Part shown: positions 10,486-19,931 of the stretch, one piece after another
Position numbering within the stretch: position 1 is the stretch's first letter
Layout: each line of letters begins with the position of its first letter
Source of the DNA: Marinobacter sp. ANT_B65
GTDB taxonomy: Bacteria; Pseudomonadota; Gammaproteobacteria; Pseudomonadales; Oleiphilaceae
Direction of reading: 5' to 3'
Assembly: GCF_002407605.1 (NCBI RefSeq)
Contig: NZ_NXGV01000001.1
Span: forward strand, 866,895-930,894
DNA: 64,000 nt
Made by a program: the position numbers and the translations under genes
The notes under the pieces: model-generated
Told to the model about the DNA's origin: nothing
The model's input: the letters and a program-made list of their open reading frames with translations, nothing else
The model's database searches: none

Positions 10486-11619
10486 ATGACAGCTTCTATG
10501 CCTTCTGAAACGAATGCACTCCCAACCCCCTGGCAGCGCTACCAAGCGGATCTTGAGCGCCCGGATTTTCACAGGGATGCCGCGCAGGCTGATGCCGTTC
10601 AGCGTCTTCAGACACTTTACGACAAACTGGTGGACGCGGAAAGCGAACGCGGAAAAGCATTGGCCAAATTGCGGCGCAAGTTGAAAAAGGGAAAGGAAGA
10701 GCCTGTAAGCGGCCTGTATTTCTGGGGCGGGGTTGGCCGTGGCAAGACCTACCTGATGGATACCTTTTTTGAGTCTCTGCCCTTTAAACGGAAGATGCGC
10801 GTGCATTTTCACCGTTTCATGCAGCGGGTTCATCAGGAACTTAAAAATTTCAAAGGCGAAAAGAATCCGCTGGATCTGGTGGCGAAAAAATTCGCCGATG
10901 AGACCCGGGTAATCTGTTTTGACGAATTCTTTGTATCAGACATCGGCGACGCAATGATTCTTGCGACCCTTATGGAGGGGCTGTTCAGGCGTGGCGTTAC
11001 CCTGGTGTGTACCTCCAATATTGTTCCTGACGGCCTGTACAAGGATGGTTTGCAACGGGCGCGGTTCCTGCCGGCTATAGCGCTTGTAAAAAAATATACC
11101 GATGTAGTGAATGTGGATGGTGGTGTTGACTATCGTTTGCGGAGTCTGGAGCAGGCTGAACTCTATTATTCACCTCTGGGTGAGCAGGCAGATGCATCTC
11201 TGCGCAAGAGTTTTGACGCACTGGCACTTGAGGCCGGTAAACACAGTAAATCCATGGAAATCAATGGCCGCAAGATTCCGGCACAGGCCCATGCCGATGA
11301 CGTAGTCTGGTTCGATTTCAAGGATGTGTGCGACGGGCCCCGCAGCCAGAACGATTACATTGAAATGGCGCGCCAGTTTCACGCGATTATTATCAGTAAT
11401 GTACCGGTGCTGGGAGGAGACAAGGACGACCAGTCACGCAGGTTCGTGAATATGATCGATGAGTTCTATGACCGCAATGTGAAAGTTATTATTTCAGCAG
11501 CTGTCCCTATAACGGAGCTGTATTCCGGTGGTCGTCTCAACTTCGAGTTTGAGCGCACAGAATCGCGGCTTCTGGAAATGCAGTCGCAAGAATATCTTGA
11601 GGCTCCGCACAGGCCCTAG
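10486..11619 (+). CDS. zapE: Cell division AFG1-family ATPase ZapE
   Basis: AAA-like P-loop ATPase that in E. coli binds FtsZ during late division. Walker A is in GGVGRGKTYLMD around residues 81-92, Walker B in VICFDEFFVSDIGDA, followed by the AFG1 motif LVCTSNIVPDGLYKDGLQR. At 377 residues it matches the family. The start at 10486 (MTAS) or the ATG at 10498 (MPSE) are both possible; a GGGA at 10474-10479 slightly favours the former. The expected downstream rplM-rpsI pair of many gammaproteobacteria is absent here; an unrelated DUF1302 gene follows. Confidence 0.94.
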   Translation: MTASMPSETNALPTPWQRYQADLERPDFHRDAAQADAVQRLQTLYDKLVDAESERGKALAKLRRKLKKGKEEPVSGLYFWGGVGRGKTYLMDTFFESLPFKRKMRVHFHRFMQRVHQELKNFKGEKNPLDLVAKKFADETRVICFDEFFVSDIGDAMILATLMEGLFRRGVTLVCTSNIVPDGLYKDGLQRARFLPAIALVKKYTDVVNVDGGVDYRLRSLEQAELYYSPLGEQADASLRKSFDALALEAGKHSKSMEINGRKIPAQAHADDVVWFDFKDVCDGPRSQNDYIEMARQFHAIIISNVPVLGGDKDDQSRRFVNMIDEFYDRNVKVIISAAVPITELYSGGRLNFEFERTESRLLEMQSQEYLEAPHRP

Positions 11620-11876
11620 GGAGCATAAAAAAACCATCAAAAGCAAAGTGGTTGCATCCGGAATTGTTGTCTATAGTGGTTCTGAGCGAGTAAACCCGGC
11701 ATCGATCGGGGGGGTGAGCGGGTAGTGAGAGCAAAATCATACTTTTGACTGATCAAAGCGCTGGACAGCGTTAGCTATAGTGCCTACATCACGAGCACTG
11801 TGCATGAAGCCTCCAATACATCGTGAATACCAATAATCAGAGCAGCGACTCAGAACAACAATGGAGTAGCCTTCCA

Positions 11877-13727
11877 ATGACAAGAAAAAAACATCAATGG
11901 CAGCGTTGGACAAGATTACCGCTTGCTGTGGCAGTGGCGGCCGGTATGTCTGGTCACGCATCTGCATATTCTTTTTACCTCGGAGATGTTGAGGCCCAGT
12001 TCAATACGACGCTCTCTGCGGGTGTAGGCTGGAGGGTTTCAGATCAGGACAAGCGTCTGATCGCCCAGGGCAACCTGGGGCCTCAATATGCCAATACTAC
12101 CCAGGGTTCCTCCACCAACAACTACGATGATGGCAACCTGAACTTTGACAAGGGAGATACCTACTCCAAAATCGTCAAAGGCAACAGTGAGCTTTTCCTT
12201 AACTACGATGTCGATGGCGACATGCTTACCAGGGTTGGGGCATTGGTTCGGGGCCGTTACTGGTATGATTTTGAATTGAAAGATGAGAGTCGCGCTGTTG
12301 ATGATGTAGGGCAGCGCCGCGAATTGAACAGCGACGTAAAAGGCAATGCTTCCGGCGGTGAAATACTGGATGCCTATGTATTTACTGACTGGTATCTGGG
12401 TGATGTTCCCCTGAGTGTTCGTTACGGTCAGCAGGTTCTGAGTTGGGGTGAGAGCACCTTTATTCAGGGCGGGATAAATACAATCAACCCGGTGGATGTG
12501 CCGGCGTTCCGGGCTCCGGGCTCAGAGTTGAAAGACGCCCTTTTGCCGGTTGAAATGTTCTATATGTCGGCAGGTGTTACCGAAAATGTCACGCTGGAAG
12601 CCTTCGTCCAGACCGACTGGGCTCCGGTTCGTCCGGATGACTGCGGAACCTTCTTCTCCACCAACGATTTTGCCGGGGATGGTTGTGGTCCGGTACTTCT
12701 GGCCGGGCAGTTGCCAGATTCACAGGCTTATTCTCAGGGTTTTATAGCGCCAAGACTGGGTGATGTAGAGGCAGACTCGAAAGATCAGTTTGGTATTGCC
12801 ATGCGCTGGTATGTGCCGGCCCTGAATGATTCCGAGCTGGGTTTCTATTACATCAAGTACAACAGCCGTTTGCCGTATGTGAGTGGCACCATAAAAGATT
12901 CCAGCAACCCCTTTCCGTCGTATTTCATTGAATACCCGGAGAATATCAATCTGTACGGAATCAGTATCAACACCAACACTGCGGGCGGCTGGTCTCTGGG
13001 GGCTGAATACTCCTATCGTGACAATGTGCCACTGCAATGGAACGCTTTTGAGCTGATCTATGGTGGTATTCAGCTTGCTAACCCGATTGATGGCAGCCCG
13101 GTAAGTAAGCTGGAACAGCAGCGTATCGCAGAAGCGGGAGGAGCTCTTGCTCCGGGTTCCAGAGTGTCCGGTAACGACCGTTTCGGTGTGTCCCAGGCAC
13201 AGTTCACGCTAATCAAGTTCTTCGATCAGGTAATGGGTGCAAGCCGCCTGTCTCTGATCACGGAATTTGGCGCAACCTACATTCACGACCTGCCAGGTCT
13301 GGATGAGGCCCGCTATGGTCGTTCAGGTACCTTCGGTCTCGGGACTCTGCCAACGAATGCGGGCGGGACCATCGTTGATGTGTGTGCGGCAGGCGTCAAC
13401 ATCAACGCCCGGAACTGCACCAACGACGGGTTTACAACAGATTTCTCCTGGGGCTATCGTTCCCGCCTGGTATGGAGCTACCCCAACGCATTTGCCGGTA
13501 TAAACCTGTCGCCTCAACTGGCCTGGAGTCATGATGTGGAAGGTTATAGCCCACAGCCTGGCGGAGCGTTCAATGAAGGTAGCAAGGCGCTTGGTTTATC
13601 TCTTGAGGCGGTCTACCAGAACAGAATTACCGGCAATATCGGTTACACCAACTTTTTCGGTGGCAAGCCGTATAACGAGTTGACGGACCGTGATTACGTA
13701 ACTGCCAGCGTTTCTTATTCATTCTGA
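11877..13727 (+). CDS. DUF1302-family outer-membrane protein
   Basis: Exported protein of 616 residues with a signal peptide (residues 1-30, ending SGHASA) and a beta-strand-rich, aromatic, glycine-rich body ending in YVTASVSYSF, a typical outer-membrane barrel C-terminal strand. The body matches the DUF1302 pattern: the segment SFYLGDVEAQFNTTLSAGVG, then VLSWGESTFIQGGINTINPVD. The function is not established; in Pseudomonas-like bacteria DUF1302 and DUF1329 genes occur side by side, often near lipid or hydrocarbon metabolism. The ATG at 11877 was chosen over a GTG at 11823 because it gives a clean signal peptide with GGAG 10 bases upstream. It is followed 33 bp later by the DUF1329 gene. Confidence 0.85.
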   Translation: MTRKKHQWQRWTRLPLAVAVAAGMSGHASAYSFYLGDVEAQFNTTLSAGVGWRVSDQDKRLIAQGNLGPQYANTTQGSSTNNYDDGNLNFDKGDTYSKIVKGNSELFLNYDVDGDMLTRVGALVRGRYWYDFELKDESRAVDDVGQRRELNSDVKGNASGGEILDAYVFTDWYLGDVPLSVRYGQQVLSWGESTFIQGGINTINPVDVPAFRAPGSELKDALLPVEMFYMSAGVTENVTLEAFVQTDWAPVRPDDCGTFFSTNDFAGDGCGPVLLAGQLPDSQAYSQGFIAPRLGDVEADSKDQFGIAMRWYVPALNDSELGFYYIKYNSRLPYVSGTIKDSSNPFPSYFIEYPENINLYGISINTNTAGGWSLGAEYSYRDNVPLQWNAFELIYGGIQLANPIDGSPVSKLEQQRIAEAGGALAPGSRVSGNDRFGVSQAQFTLIKFFDQVMGASRLSLITEFGATYIHDLPGLDEARYGRSGTFGLGTLPTNAGGTIVDVCAAGVNINARNCTNDGFTTDFSWGYRSRLVWSYPNAFAGINLSPQLAWSHDVEGYSPQPGGAFNEGSKALGLSLEAVYQNRITGNIGYTNFFGGKPYNELTDRDYVTASVSYSF

Positions 13728-13760
13728 ACCGCCAAGAATTCGTTTAACGAGGTAACGTAA

Positions 13761-15122
13761 ATGAAACTAAACAAAAAAATACTGGCCACGGGCATTCTGG
13801 CGGCGAGTCTTGTTGCAGGTCAGGCCTGGGGTGCGGTATCTGCCGAAGAGGCAGCCAGGCTGGGTGATACTCTGACCCCGATGGGAGCTGAAAAAGCCGG
13901 TAACGGCGGAGCTATCCCTGAATGGACTGGCGGGATTACAACTCCGCCTGCGGGTTACAAAGGTGATGGCATCTATGTAAATCCGTTCCCGGGTGAGACG
14001 CCAAAGTTCACCATTGATCAAAGCAATGTCGCGGAATACGCAGACCATCTGTCGCCAGGGCAGGTTGCAATGATCAAGCAGTATCCAACCTACGTGCTGC
14101 CTGTATACGAAACGCACCGTTCCTCGGCCTACCCGAAAGACATCATGGACGAGACGGTCAGGAATGCCACTGGTACCGAATTGATCAAAGACGGTAACGG
14201 TCTGGCCAACTACCAGAACGCAACTCCATTCCCGATTCCACAGAATGGCATTGAGGTAATCTGGAACCACATCACCCGCTATCGTGGAGGCTCTGTACAG
14301 CGTAACGTAGGACAGGCAACTCCAACGGCGAATGGGGCCTATTCCATCGTCAAATTTCAGGACGAGCTGAGCTGGCGCAGTTACCTGGAAGACTACAGCG
14401 AGGGTGAGGACACTAACGTACTCTTCTACTTCAAACAGGCTATTACCGCTCCTGCCCGTCTGGCCGGCAACGTGTTGCTGGTGCATGAGACAATTGATCA
14501 GGTAACAGAGCCTCGCCGGGCATGGGTTTACAATGCGGGTCAACGTCGCGTTCGCCGTGCCCCTCAGGTGGCATACGATGGACCAGGTACCGCATCCGAT
14601 GGCATGCGTACCTCAGATAACTTCGATATGTTCAACGGTGCTCCTGACCGCTATAACTGGGAGCTGCTTGGCAAGAAGGAAATGTATATTCCATACAATT
14701 CCTACAAGCTGGTTGACCGCAATCTGAGTTACGACCAGATCATCAAACCAGGCCATATCAATCAGGATTACGCCCGTTACGAACTTCACCGTGTGTGGCA
14801 TGTGCGGGCAACTCTGAAAGAAGGTGAGCGTCATATCTATGCTCAGCGTGACTTCTACATTGATGAAGATACCTGGCAGGCATCGGTTGTCGATCACTAT
14901 GATGGCCGTGGTGAACTCTGGCGTGTAGCAGAAGCACACTCCATGCAGTTCTATGACCAGATTGTCCCCTGGTATGCGGTAGAAACCCTGTATGACCTTC
15001 TGTCTGGTCGCTATCTGGTACTGGGCCTGACAAACGAGGAAGTTGATCCATACCAGTTTGGCGTTCAGCGCCAGTCAAGGGATTACACCCCGGCTGCTTT
15101 GCGGAGAGCCGGAACCCGCTAA
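13761..15122 (+). CDS. DUF1329-family exported protein
   Basis: The 453-residue protein has a signal peptide (about residues 1-24, ending GQAWG) and the DUF1329 pattern: EEAARLGDTLTPMGAEKAGN, then IPEWTGGITTPPAGYK, and AWVYNAGQRRVRRAPQVAYD, which resembles the outer-membrane lipoprotein-sorting (LolB-like) fold. It is thought to be periplasmic or outer-membrane associated. Cotranscribed with the DUF1302 gene; the GAGGT site precedes the ATG. A hairpin terminator follows at 15143. Substrate unknown; a lipophilic ligand is inferred only from the fold. Confidence 0.85.
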   Translation: MKLNKKILATGILAASLVAGQAWGAVSAEEAARLGDTLTPMGAEKAGNGGAIPEWTGGITTPPAGYKGDGIYVNPFPGETPKFTIDQSNVAEYADHLSPGQVAMIKQYPTYVLPVYETHRSSAYPKDIMDETVRNATGTELIKDGNGLANYQNATPFPIPQNGIEVIWNHITRYRGGSVQRNVGQATPTANGAYSIVKFQDELSWRSYLEDYSEGEDTNVLFYFKQAITAPARLAGNVLLVHETIDQVTEPRRAWVYNAGQRRVRRAPQVAYDGPGTASDGMRTSDNFDMFNGAPDRYNWELLGKKEMYIPYNSYKLVDRNLSYDQIIKPGHINQDYARYELHRVWHVRATLKEGERHIYAQRDFYIDEDTWQASVVDHYDGRGELWRVAEAHSMQFYDQIVPWYAVETLYDLLSGRYLVLGLTNEEVDPYQFGVQRQSRDYTPAALRRAGTR

Positions 15123-15142
15123 ACGGGTATGTTGATCTTCAG

Positions 15143-15176
15143 AAACGGCGGGCCTGGACCTGCCGTTTCTGTTTCC
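15143..15176 (+). terminator. Hairpin terminator after DUF1329 gene
   Basis: Stem AAACGGCGGG/CCTGCCGTTT (15143-15152 and 15159-15168, one G-T pair), loop CCTGGA, then CTGTTTCC. The T-tract is imperfect, so termination is likely but not certain. Confidence 0.65.
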
Positions 15177-15285
15177 GTGATAATAAACTGCCGCCGGATA
15201 AACGCCTTTCACGTCAAAACTTTGCAGCCAGCCCCTTAATTGGTTTAACCTCACTATTATACTAAAGGCGTATTCGGGGCGGTCT

Positions 15286-17973
15286 GTGAAATCATTCCAT
15301 GATGGCTATGCAGCCAATGACGAGTTCCAATCAGCAAACAGTGGGCTTAAGCGGGGCGAACTCGTAAGAGACCTGCTGAAACAAAGACTTCAGGCACCTG
15401 TTGTTCCGGCGCATTCATTGGTGCGCCCGCATCTGGATGCTTTAATTGCGGAGGCGTTAACACCACGGGGTGTGACTTTCGTTGAAGCGCCCTGTGGGTA
15501 CGGAAAGACCCATACAGTTGCAATGGGGGTCCAGGCAGCAGGAATTTCAGATGAAAATGTCCGCTGGCTGTTACTGAACTCCCAGGATAACGCTCCCACC
15601 CGGGTTCTCAGCCTGCTGTCTGTAGCGCTGGATTTTCCAGAATCTTCTGAAAGCAGTCTGCAAGGCGGCGCTACATTTCCTGATGCCCTTGCAATCATGC
15701 TGATGGAGCTGAAAAAAAAGCCAGTGGAGAAACACTCTGTTCTGGTTCTCGATGGTTTGCACCATATTACAAACCCGGCGGTCATTGCGTTGCTGCAACA
15801 GTTGGTCGCTGACATACCTGCTCATTTTTCGATTGTTATGCTTTCCAGGCAATCGTTGCCATATGAAACCCACGCGCTGGAGCTCGAAAACCGGTTTAGC
15901 CGCATAGGTACCGAAAAGCTGGAATTCAGCCGAAGTGAAACATTTGAATTTTTCAGGGACATTCTTGGTGATCAGCAGTTAACCAGTGTCGCAATTGATC
16001 ACCTGTACGACCTGACGGAAGGCTGGCCTACGCCGCTGGCGCTTTATCGCAGGGATATCCTGCAAAGCCCGGAAAGATACACTGTTGCAGAAACCCCGGG
16101 TGTTGACCGGTTTCTGAAGGAATCGGTGCTGGGCAGCCTCGCGCCAGGCCAGATACGTTCTCTGAGAGTTATATCTGAGCTCGGGCTTTGTTCTGATGAA
16201 CTGGTCCTGTCACTTGAACCTCTGATTCCAGATGGCGTTATGCTGCCATCCGAAGCCTGTGAGCGAGGTTTGCCGGTCAAGGCCATGCCGGGCTGGGGGC
16301 GTTGGTATCGTCTCAATCCGCTGTTAATGGAATGGCTGAAATCCCCGGTGATGGCGGGTTATGCCGACAGAATGCTGGCAGCGAGCCGTTGGTTTGGCAG
16401 CCGCAACCAGTTTCCTGAAGCTCTGAAGTACTCATTGCTGGCTGGTGATGCAGAAGAGGTAATCCGTATTGCATCAGAGGGTTCCGAAGCATTGTTGCTG
16501 GGGCAGGATACGGCATCTCTGCTGCGCTTACGCAAAAGCCTTCCGGTACCGCTACTCGAGCGCAGTCCCAGATTGAGAATTGTTTATAGCTGGGTACATG
16601 CTATTGGTGGTCAGTTCCGGCAGGCACAGGCTCTGATTGATGGCATGGATGAAAACAGCCGGCAAGAGCATGAAACTCGGATATGCGCCCTGAGAGCATT
16701 TATCCTGCGCGGCGAAGGACAGGTAGCGCCGGCTCTGGAGCTGGCCGAACGTGCTCTCTCCGGGCGGGAGCTTTCAACTCAGGGGCAATTGGTCACACAG
16801 ATGGTTCGTTCCAGCGCCTTGTGTGCCTCCGGGCGCTTTACCGAAGCCCGGGAAGCCAACCGCATTGCGGCCCGGCTGGCCAGAGAAGCGGGTGATTCAG
16901 GTTCAGAAGCCCTGGCGGTATACGCCCATGCCCGGATTGAGTTGGGTAAAGGCGCTCTCAAACATGCGGAACAGCTGCTTCGAACCGGTCTGGATACAGT
17001 GGTGCAGGAGCTGACACGGCCCGCCCGCATCGGAGAAACTCGGCTCCAGTTAAACCTGGTGCTCGTGCTCTGGCACCAGGGCCGCGATGCAGAGGCGGAC
17101 CGGCTGCTGATGACCTGTGGTCGCCATGCGGAGCAGACCCGGGATCTCGGGCTATTGTTGGTTATGGCTATCCGGGTACTGATGTGCCGCTCTCAGGGCC
17201 GTCTGGAAGACGCATTTGTCTGGATCGGAAGGGCTGAGCGCACCATGCACACCTGGCAGGTAGATGAATCGCTCTACGTGCCAGTGCTGGAAGCACTGAA
17301 AGCCAGTTGCTGGCTGGCTCTGAATCAGCTCGAAAGTGTGGCCCAGGCACTTGCAAAACTGCGGCCATACCGGGAAGCCGGCTGCGTGCCGGAGCTCTTC
17401 CCTATGATGCCGGGGTTGCTGGACTGCCTTCAGATCCGGCTGGATCTGGCCCGGGGGGAAACCGTAAAAGCCCGTGAAACCCTAACAAACACGCGCAAGC
17501 GGCATAATGAGGCTATTCCATGGGGCGTGGATATTCACATACGGCTGCTGGAAGCCATACTCGTCAGTGAAGAAAAGGGCTTGCCAGCTGCGCAGAAAAT
17601 CATTGCAGCGGTAGTCTCCGAGGCCGAGAAAGAACACTTCATAAGTCCATTTTCAGAACTGAAGCTTGAGCTTAAGGACCTGATGGAGAAAGCATTCAGC
17701 CAGTTGCCTGACACACCATTCAGGAGTGTGTTGGGCAAGTTGTTCGGTATAGCGTCAGGAACAATGCCTGCGATACTCGCAGAGCCTATCAGTGACCGTG
17801 AGCAGGGTGTGCTTGAGTTAATCGCCAAAGGATTGTCGAATCAGGAGATTGCCGACACGCTGCACATTTCGCTGCACACGGTTAAAACTCACGCCCGGCG
17901 AATAAACGCCAAGCTGGAGGTGCGCTCCCGTACCCAGGCGACGGTTCGTGCCCGGGAGTTGGGGCTGCTGTAA
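15286..17973 (+). CDS. MalT-like LuxR-family transcriptional regulator
   Basis: Large ATP-dependent LuxR-type activator of 895 residues, of the MalT/STAND class. Walker A appears in APCGYGKTH (residues 68-76), followed by a P-loop NTPase and winged-helix part. A long helical TPR-like sensor region covers roughly residues 370-800. The C-terminal LuxR helix-turn-helix (about 835-890) reads ISDREQGVLELIAKGLSNQE then IADTLHISLHTVKTHARRIN. Such proteins bind an inducer through the TPR region. The start is a GTG at 15286, about 160 bp after the DUF1329 gene on the same strand, so regulation of the DUF1302/1329 pair is a reasonable guess. The inducer is unknown. Confidence 0.9.
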   Translation: MKSFHDGYAANDEFQSANSGLKRGELVRDLLKQRLQAPVVPAHSLVRPHLDALIAEALTPRGVTFVEAPCGYGKTHTVAMGVQAAGISDENVRWLLLNSQDNAPTRVLSLLSVALDFPESSESSLQGGATFPDALAIMLMELKKKPVEKHSVLVLDGLHHITNPAVIALLQQLVADIPAHFSIVMLSRQSLPYETHALELENRFSRIGTEKLEFSRSETFEFFRDILGDQQLTSVAIDHLYDLTEGWPTPLALYRRDILQSPERYTVAETPGVDRFLKESVLGSLAPGQIRSLRVISELGLCSDELVLSLEPLIPDGVMLPSEACERGLPVKAMPGWGRWYRLNPLLMEWLKSPVMAGYADRMLAASRWFGSRNQFPEALKYSLLAGDAEEVIRIASEGSEALLLGQDTASLLRLRKSLPVPLLERSPRLRIVYSWVHAIGGQFRQAQALIDGMDENSRQEHETRICALRAFILRGEGQVAPALELAERALSGRELSTQGQLVTQMVRSSALCASGRFTEAREANRIAARLAREAGDSGSEALAVYAHARIELGKGALKHAEQLLRTGLDTVVQELTRPARIGETRLQLNLVLVLWHQGRDAEADRLLMTCGRHAEQTRDLGLLLVMAIRVLMCRSQGRLEDAFVWIGRAERTMHTWQVDESLYVPVLEALKASCWLALNQLESVAQALAKLRPYREAGCVPELFPMMPGLLDCLQIRLDLARGETVKARETLTNTRKRHNEAIPWGVDIHIRLLEAILVSEEKGLPAAQKIIAAVVSEAEKEHFISPFSELKLELKDLMEKAFSQLPDTPFRSVLGKLFGIASGTMPAILAEPISDREQGVLELIAKGLSNQEIADTLHISLHTVKTHARRINAKLEVRSRTQATVRARELGLL

Positions 17974-17996
17974 AGCGCAAAAGGCGTATCACTGAA

Positions 17997-18902
17997 TCAG
18001 GCCTGATGCTCGCTTTTGATTCGTTCGATGCGGGCGTCTTTCTCTTTCCAGATCTCGCTCACCCAGCGTTGGAATTCCACACGGGTTTCCCGGCTGTTCT
18101 CATAATCCATTCCAAGAAACTGTTCGGGAATCTCCCGTATCTGGATATCAATCACAATTCTGCGAATCCTCCCGCTCAGATAATCCCAGATGCCAATAGG
18201 ATTCTTCTCCGGATAAACAATTGTTACATCCAGCATGGTATGCAGCATCTCGCCCATGGCACCCAGAACAAAAGCAGTGCCACCTGCCTTAGGCTTGAGG
18301 AGGTGCTTGTATGGTGAGTTCTGGCGCTGGTGCTTGGCGTCAGTAAAGCGGGTTCCCTCCATGAAATTAAAAATGGTCACAGGTGTATAGCGGAATTTTT
18401 CACAGGCTGCCTGGGTGGCGGCGATGTCTTTGCCTTTCAGTTCCGGTTTACGGGCAATCTGCTCTTTGGTGTGGCGGTGCATAAAGGGAAAGTCCAGTGC
18501 CCACCAGGCGATTCCCAGCAAGGGAACCCAGATAAGCTCCTTTTTGAGGAAAAATTTCAGCAAGGGCACGCGGCTGTTGAGCACGTATTGTATCACCGGA
18601 ATATCCGCCCAACTCTGATGGTTACAGGTAATGAAATACCATTGCTCGTGGCTGAGTTGTTCAGCTCCCCGGATATCCCAGTCCAGCTTGTGGAAAGTAT
18701 TCATAACCGTATTGTTTACCCCTATCCACAGGCGGGCAATATTGTTCAGCACGACGGTGCAGGCTTTGCGGATAGGGGTTACCGGGAGCACAAGCTTGAG
18801 TAATGCAAACAGCAACAGAAACGGGAACAACACGAGGGTGTTGAGCAGTAAACACAGAGCCGCCAGGGTTCCCTTCAGCGGCGCAGGCAGAAAATCAAGC
18901 AT
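17997..18902 (-). CDS. YihG-like 1-acyl-glycerol-3-phosphate acyltransferase family protein
   Basis: PlsC-fold membrane acyltransferase resembling E. coli YihG, which contributes unsaturated acyl chains to phospholipids. The HX4D catalytic box is NHQSWAD (residues 94-100), and the second motif is FMEGTRF. The N-terminus holds one or two membrane helices (LCLLLNTLVLFPFLLLFALL). The ATG at 18902 gives 301 residues, near YihG (310). An earlier in-frame start at 18962 would overlap the Bax-like gene by 23 bp and adds a polar stretch. It lies directly downstream of the Bax-like gene on the same strand, probably cotranscribed. Confidence 0.88.
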   Translation of the reverse strand: MLDFLPAPLKGTLAALCLLLNTLVLFPFLLLFALLKLVLPVTPIRKACTVVLNNIARLWIGVNNTVMNTFHKLDWDIRGAEQLSHEQWYFITCNHQSWADIPVIQYVLNSRVPLLKFFLKKELIWVPLLGIAWWALDFPFMHRHTKEQIARKPELKGKDIAATQAACEKFRYTPVTIFNFMEGTRFTDAKHQRQNSPYKHLLKPKAGGTAFVLGAMGEMLHTMLDVTIVYPEKNPIGIWDYLSGRIRRIVIDIQIREIPEQFLGMDYENSRETRVEFQRWVSEIWKEKDARIERIKSEHQA

Positions 18903-18939
18903 GCGGGAATGTCTCAGGTTATCAGGGGTTAATCGGAGA

Positions 18940-19878
18940 TCAGCCTTCGGCCGAAGCACCAATGCTCTGGCCTGGCAAAAGGGCCTGTTCGGTTTTCGCC
19001 GATGCCAGATCCTTCAGGTGCGATGGGCTGCGATCGCTTAAAATTTTGCGGAATTCAGTGTCGTAGAATTCCAGGTTGTTATAACGGATCATCGAGCGAA
19101 TTTCATTAACATATTCTTCGCCGCGTTCTGAGTAACTGATTAATCCGCGGGCAAGGGCGAGCCCTGAAAGCGGCTCGCCGGTTTCTCTGTCATCAAGGCG
19201 GGTGTTACGCAACCCCTGATAGCTGGCATGTCGGTTCAGGTTCTGGATGTAGGCCCGCACAGAGTGGTATGGCGATGCGAAGGTGGCCACTTCATGGCTG
19301 GCGCCGTCTATACGGCTCAGAGGTACCAGGCCGCAGCCTTTGGAGAAACACCACTGGCCAAACAGGTTGTTGCCGCGAAGAGCAAATCGCGACGTTCCCC
19401 AGGCTGATTCATTGGCGGCCTGGGCCAGAATCAGTGAGGGAGGGATAATATCCAGACGCTTTCTCAGCAGGGAAAACTGCTCGGGGCTGCCGTGTTCTTC
19501 TTCGACCCGTAAGCGTTTTGACTGGGCTTCGAGCCAGAAGTATTCTTTTTTCGATAGCGTATCTTTCGTGACGAGGCTATCCAGATAATCCCGTTCAATG
19601 AGGATGCGGGAGTTGGCAAGCACAATGCGTGGATACAAAAAGGAAAAAAAGGCAACTTTCCTTTCAGTGGCATCCTGATAACCAGAGAAATCCGGCAGAT
19701 CCTCCAGGGCCCAGGAGGGCAGGGGAGGCAGCGCGCTCAAGGCGGGCTCAGATCCGGTATTATTATCATTTTCTGAATACTCTGAAGGCACATAAAGCCC
19801 CCCGCCGATTGCAAAAGCAATCAACGGAACTGCCAACATTAGCGAGCGTATTGCGGCAGACATAGATCCTCTCTTCAT
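18940..19878 (-). CDS. Bax-like glucosaminidase-domain protein
   Basis: Exported peptidoglycan hydrolase-like protein of 312 residues related to E. coli Bax. An N-terminal signal or anchor (residues 7-28) precedes a proline-rich linker, then a Bax-type glucosaminidase domain (about 130-270). The likely catalytic glutamate sits in AQAANESAWGTSRFA, followed by NNLFGQWCFSKGCG and the VRAYIQNLNRHASYQ helix. It should act on the glycan strands in the periplasm. The start ATG at 19878 is close to a second ATG (MSAAIRS), either of which would do. It is followed by the acyltransferase gene. Confidence 0.88.
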   Translation of the reverse strand: MKRGSMSAAIRSLMLAVPLIAFAIGGGLYVPSEYSENDNNTGSEPALSALPPLPSWALEDLPDFSGYQDATERKVAFFSFLYPRIVLANSRILIERDYLDSLVTKDTLSKKEYFWLEAQSKRLRVEEEHGSPEQFSLLRKRLDIIPPSLILAQAANESAWGTSRFALRGNNLFGQWCFSKGCGLVPLSRIDGASHEVATFASPYHSVRAYIQNLNRHASYQGLRNTRLDDRETGEPLSGLALARGLISYSERGEEYVNEIRSMIRYNNLEFYDTEFRKILSDRSPSHLKDLASAKTEQALLPGQSIGASAEG

Positions 19879-19891
19879 TACCTGTCAGTGC

Positions 19892-19921
19892 CCGGCTTTT
19901 CCGGGCACCCGGAAAAGCCGG
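19892..19921 (-). terminator. Strong hairpin between yfaZ-like and Bax-like genes
   Basis: A perfect 13-bp inverted repeat, CCGGCTTTTCCGG at 19892-19904 and its complement at 19909-19921, with a 4-base loop. It lies just downstream of the yfaZ-like stop, so it probably ends that minus-strand transcript. No clear T-run follows, so it could instead be an attenuating or protective stem. Confidence 0.55.
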
Positions 19922-19931
19922 CTAAACGGCC

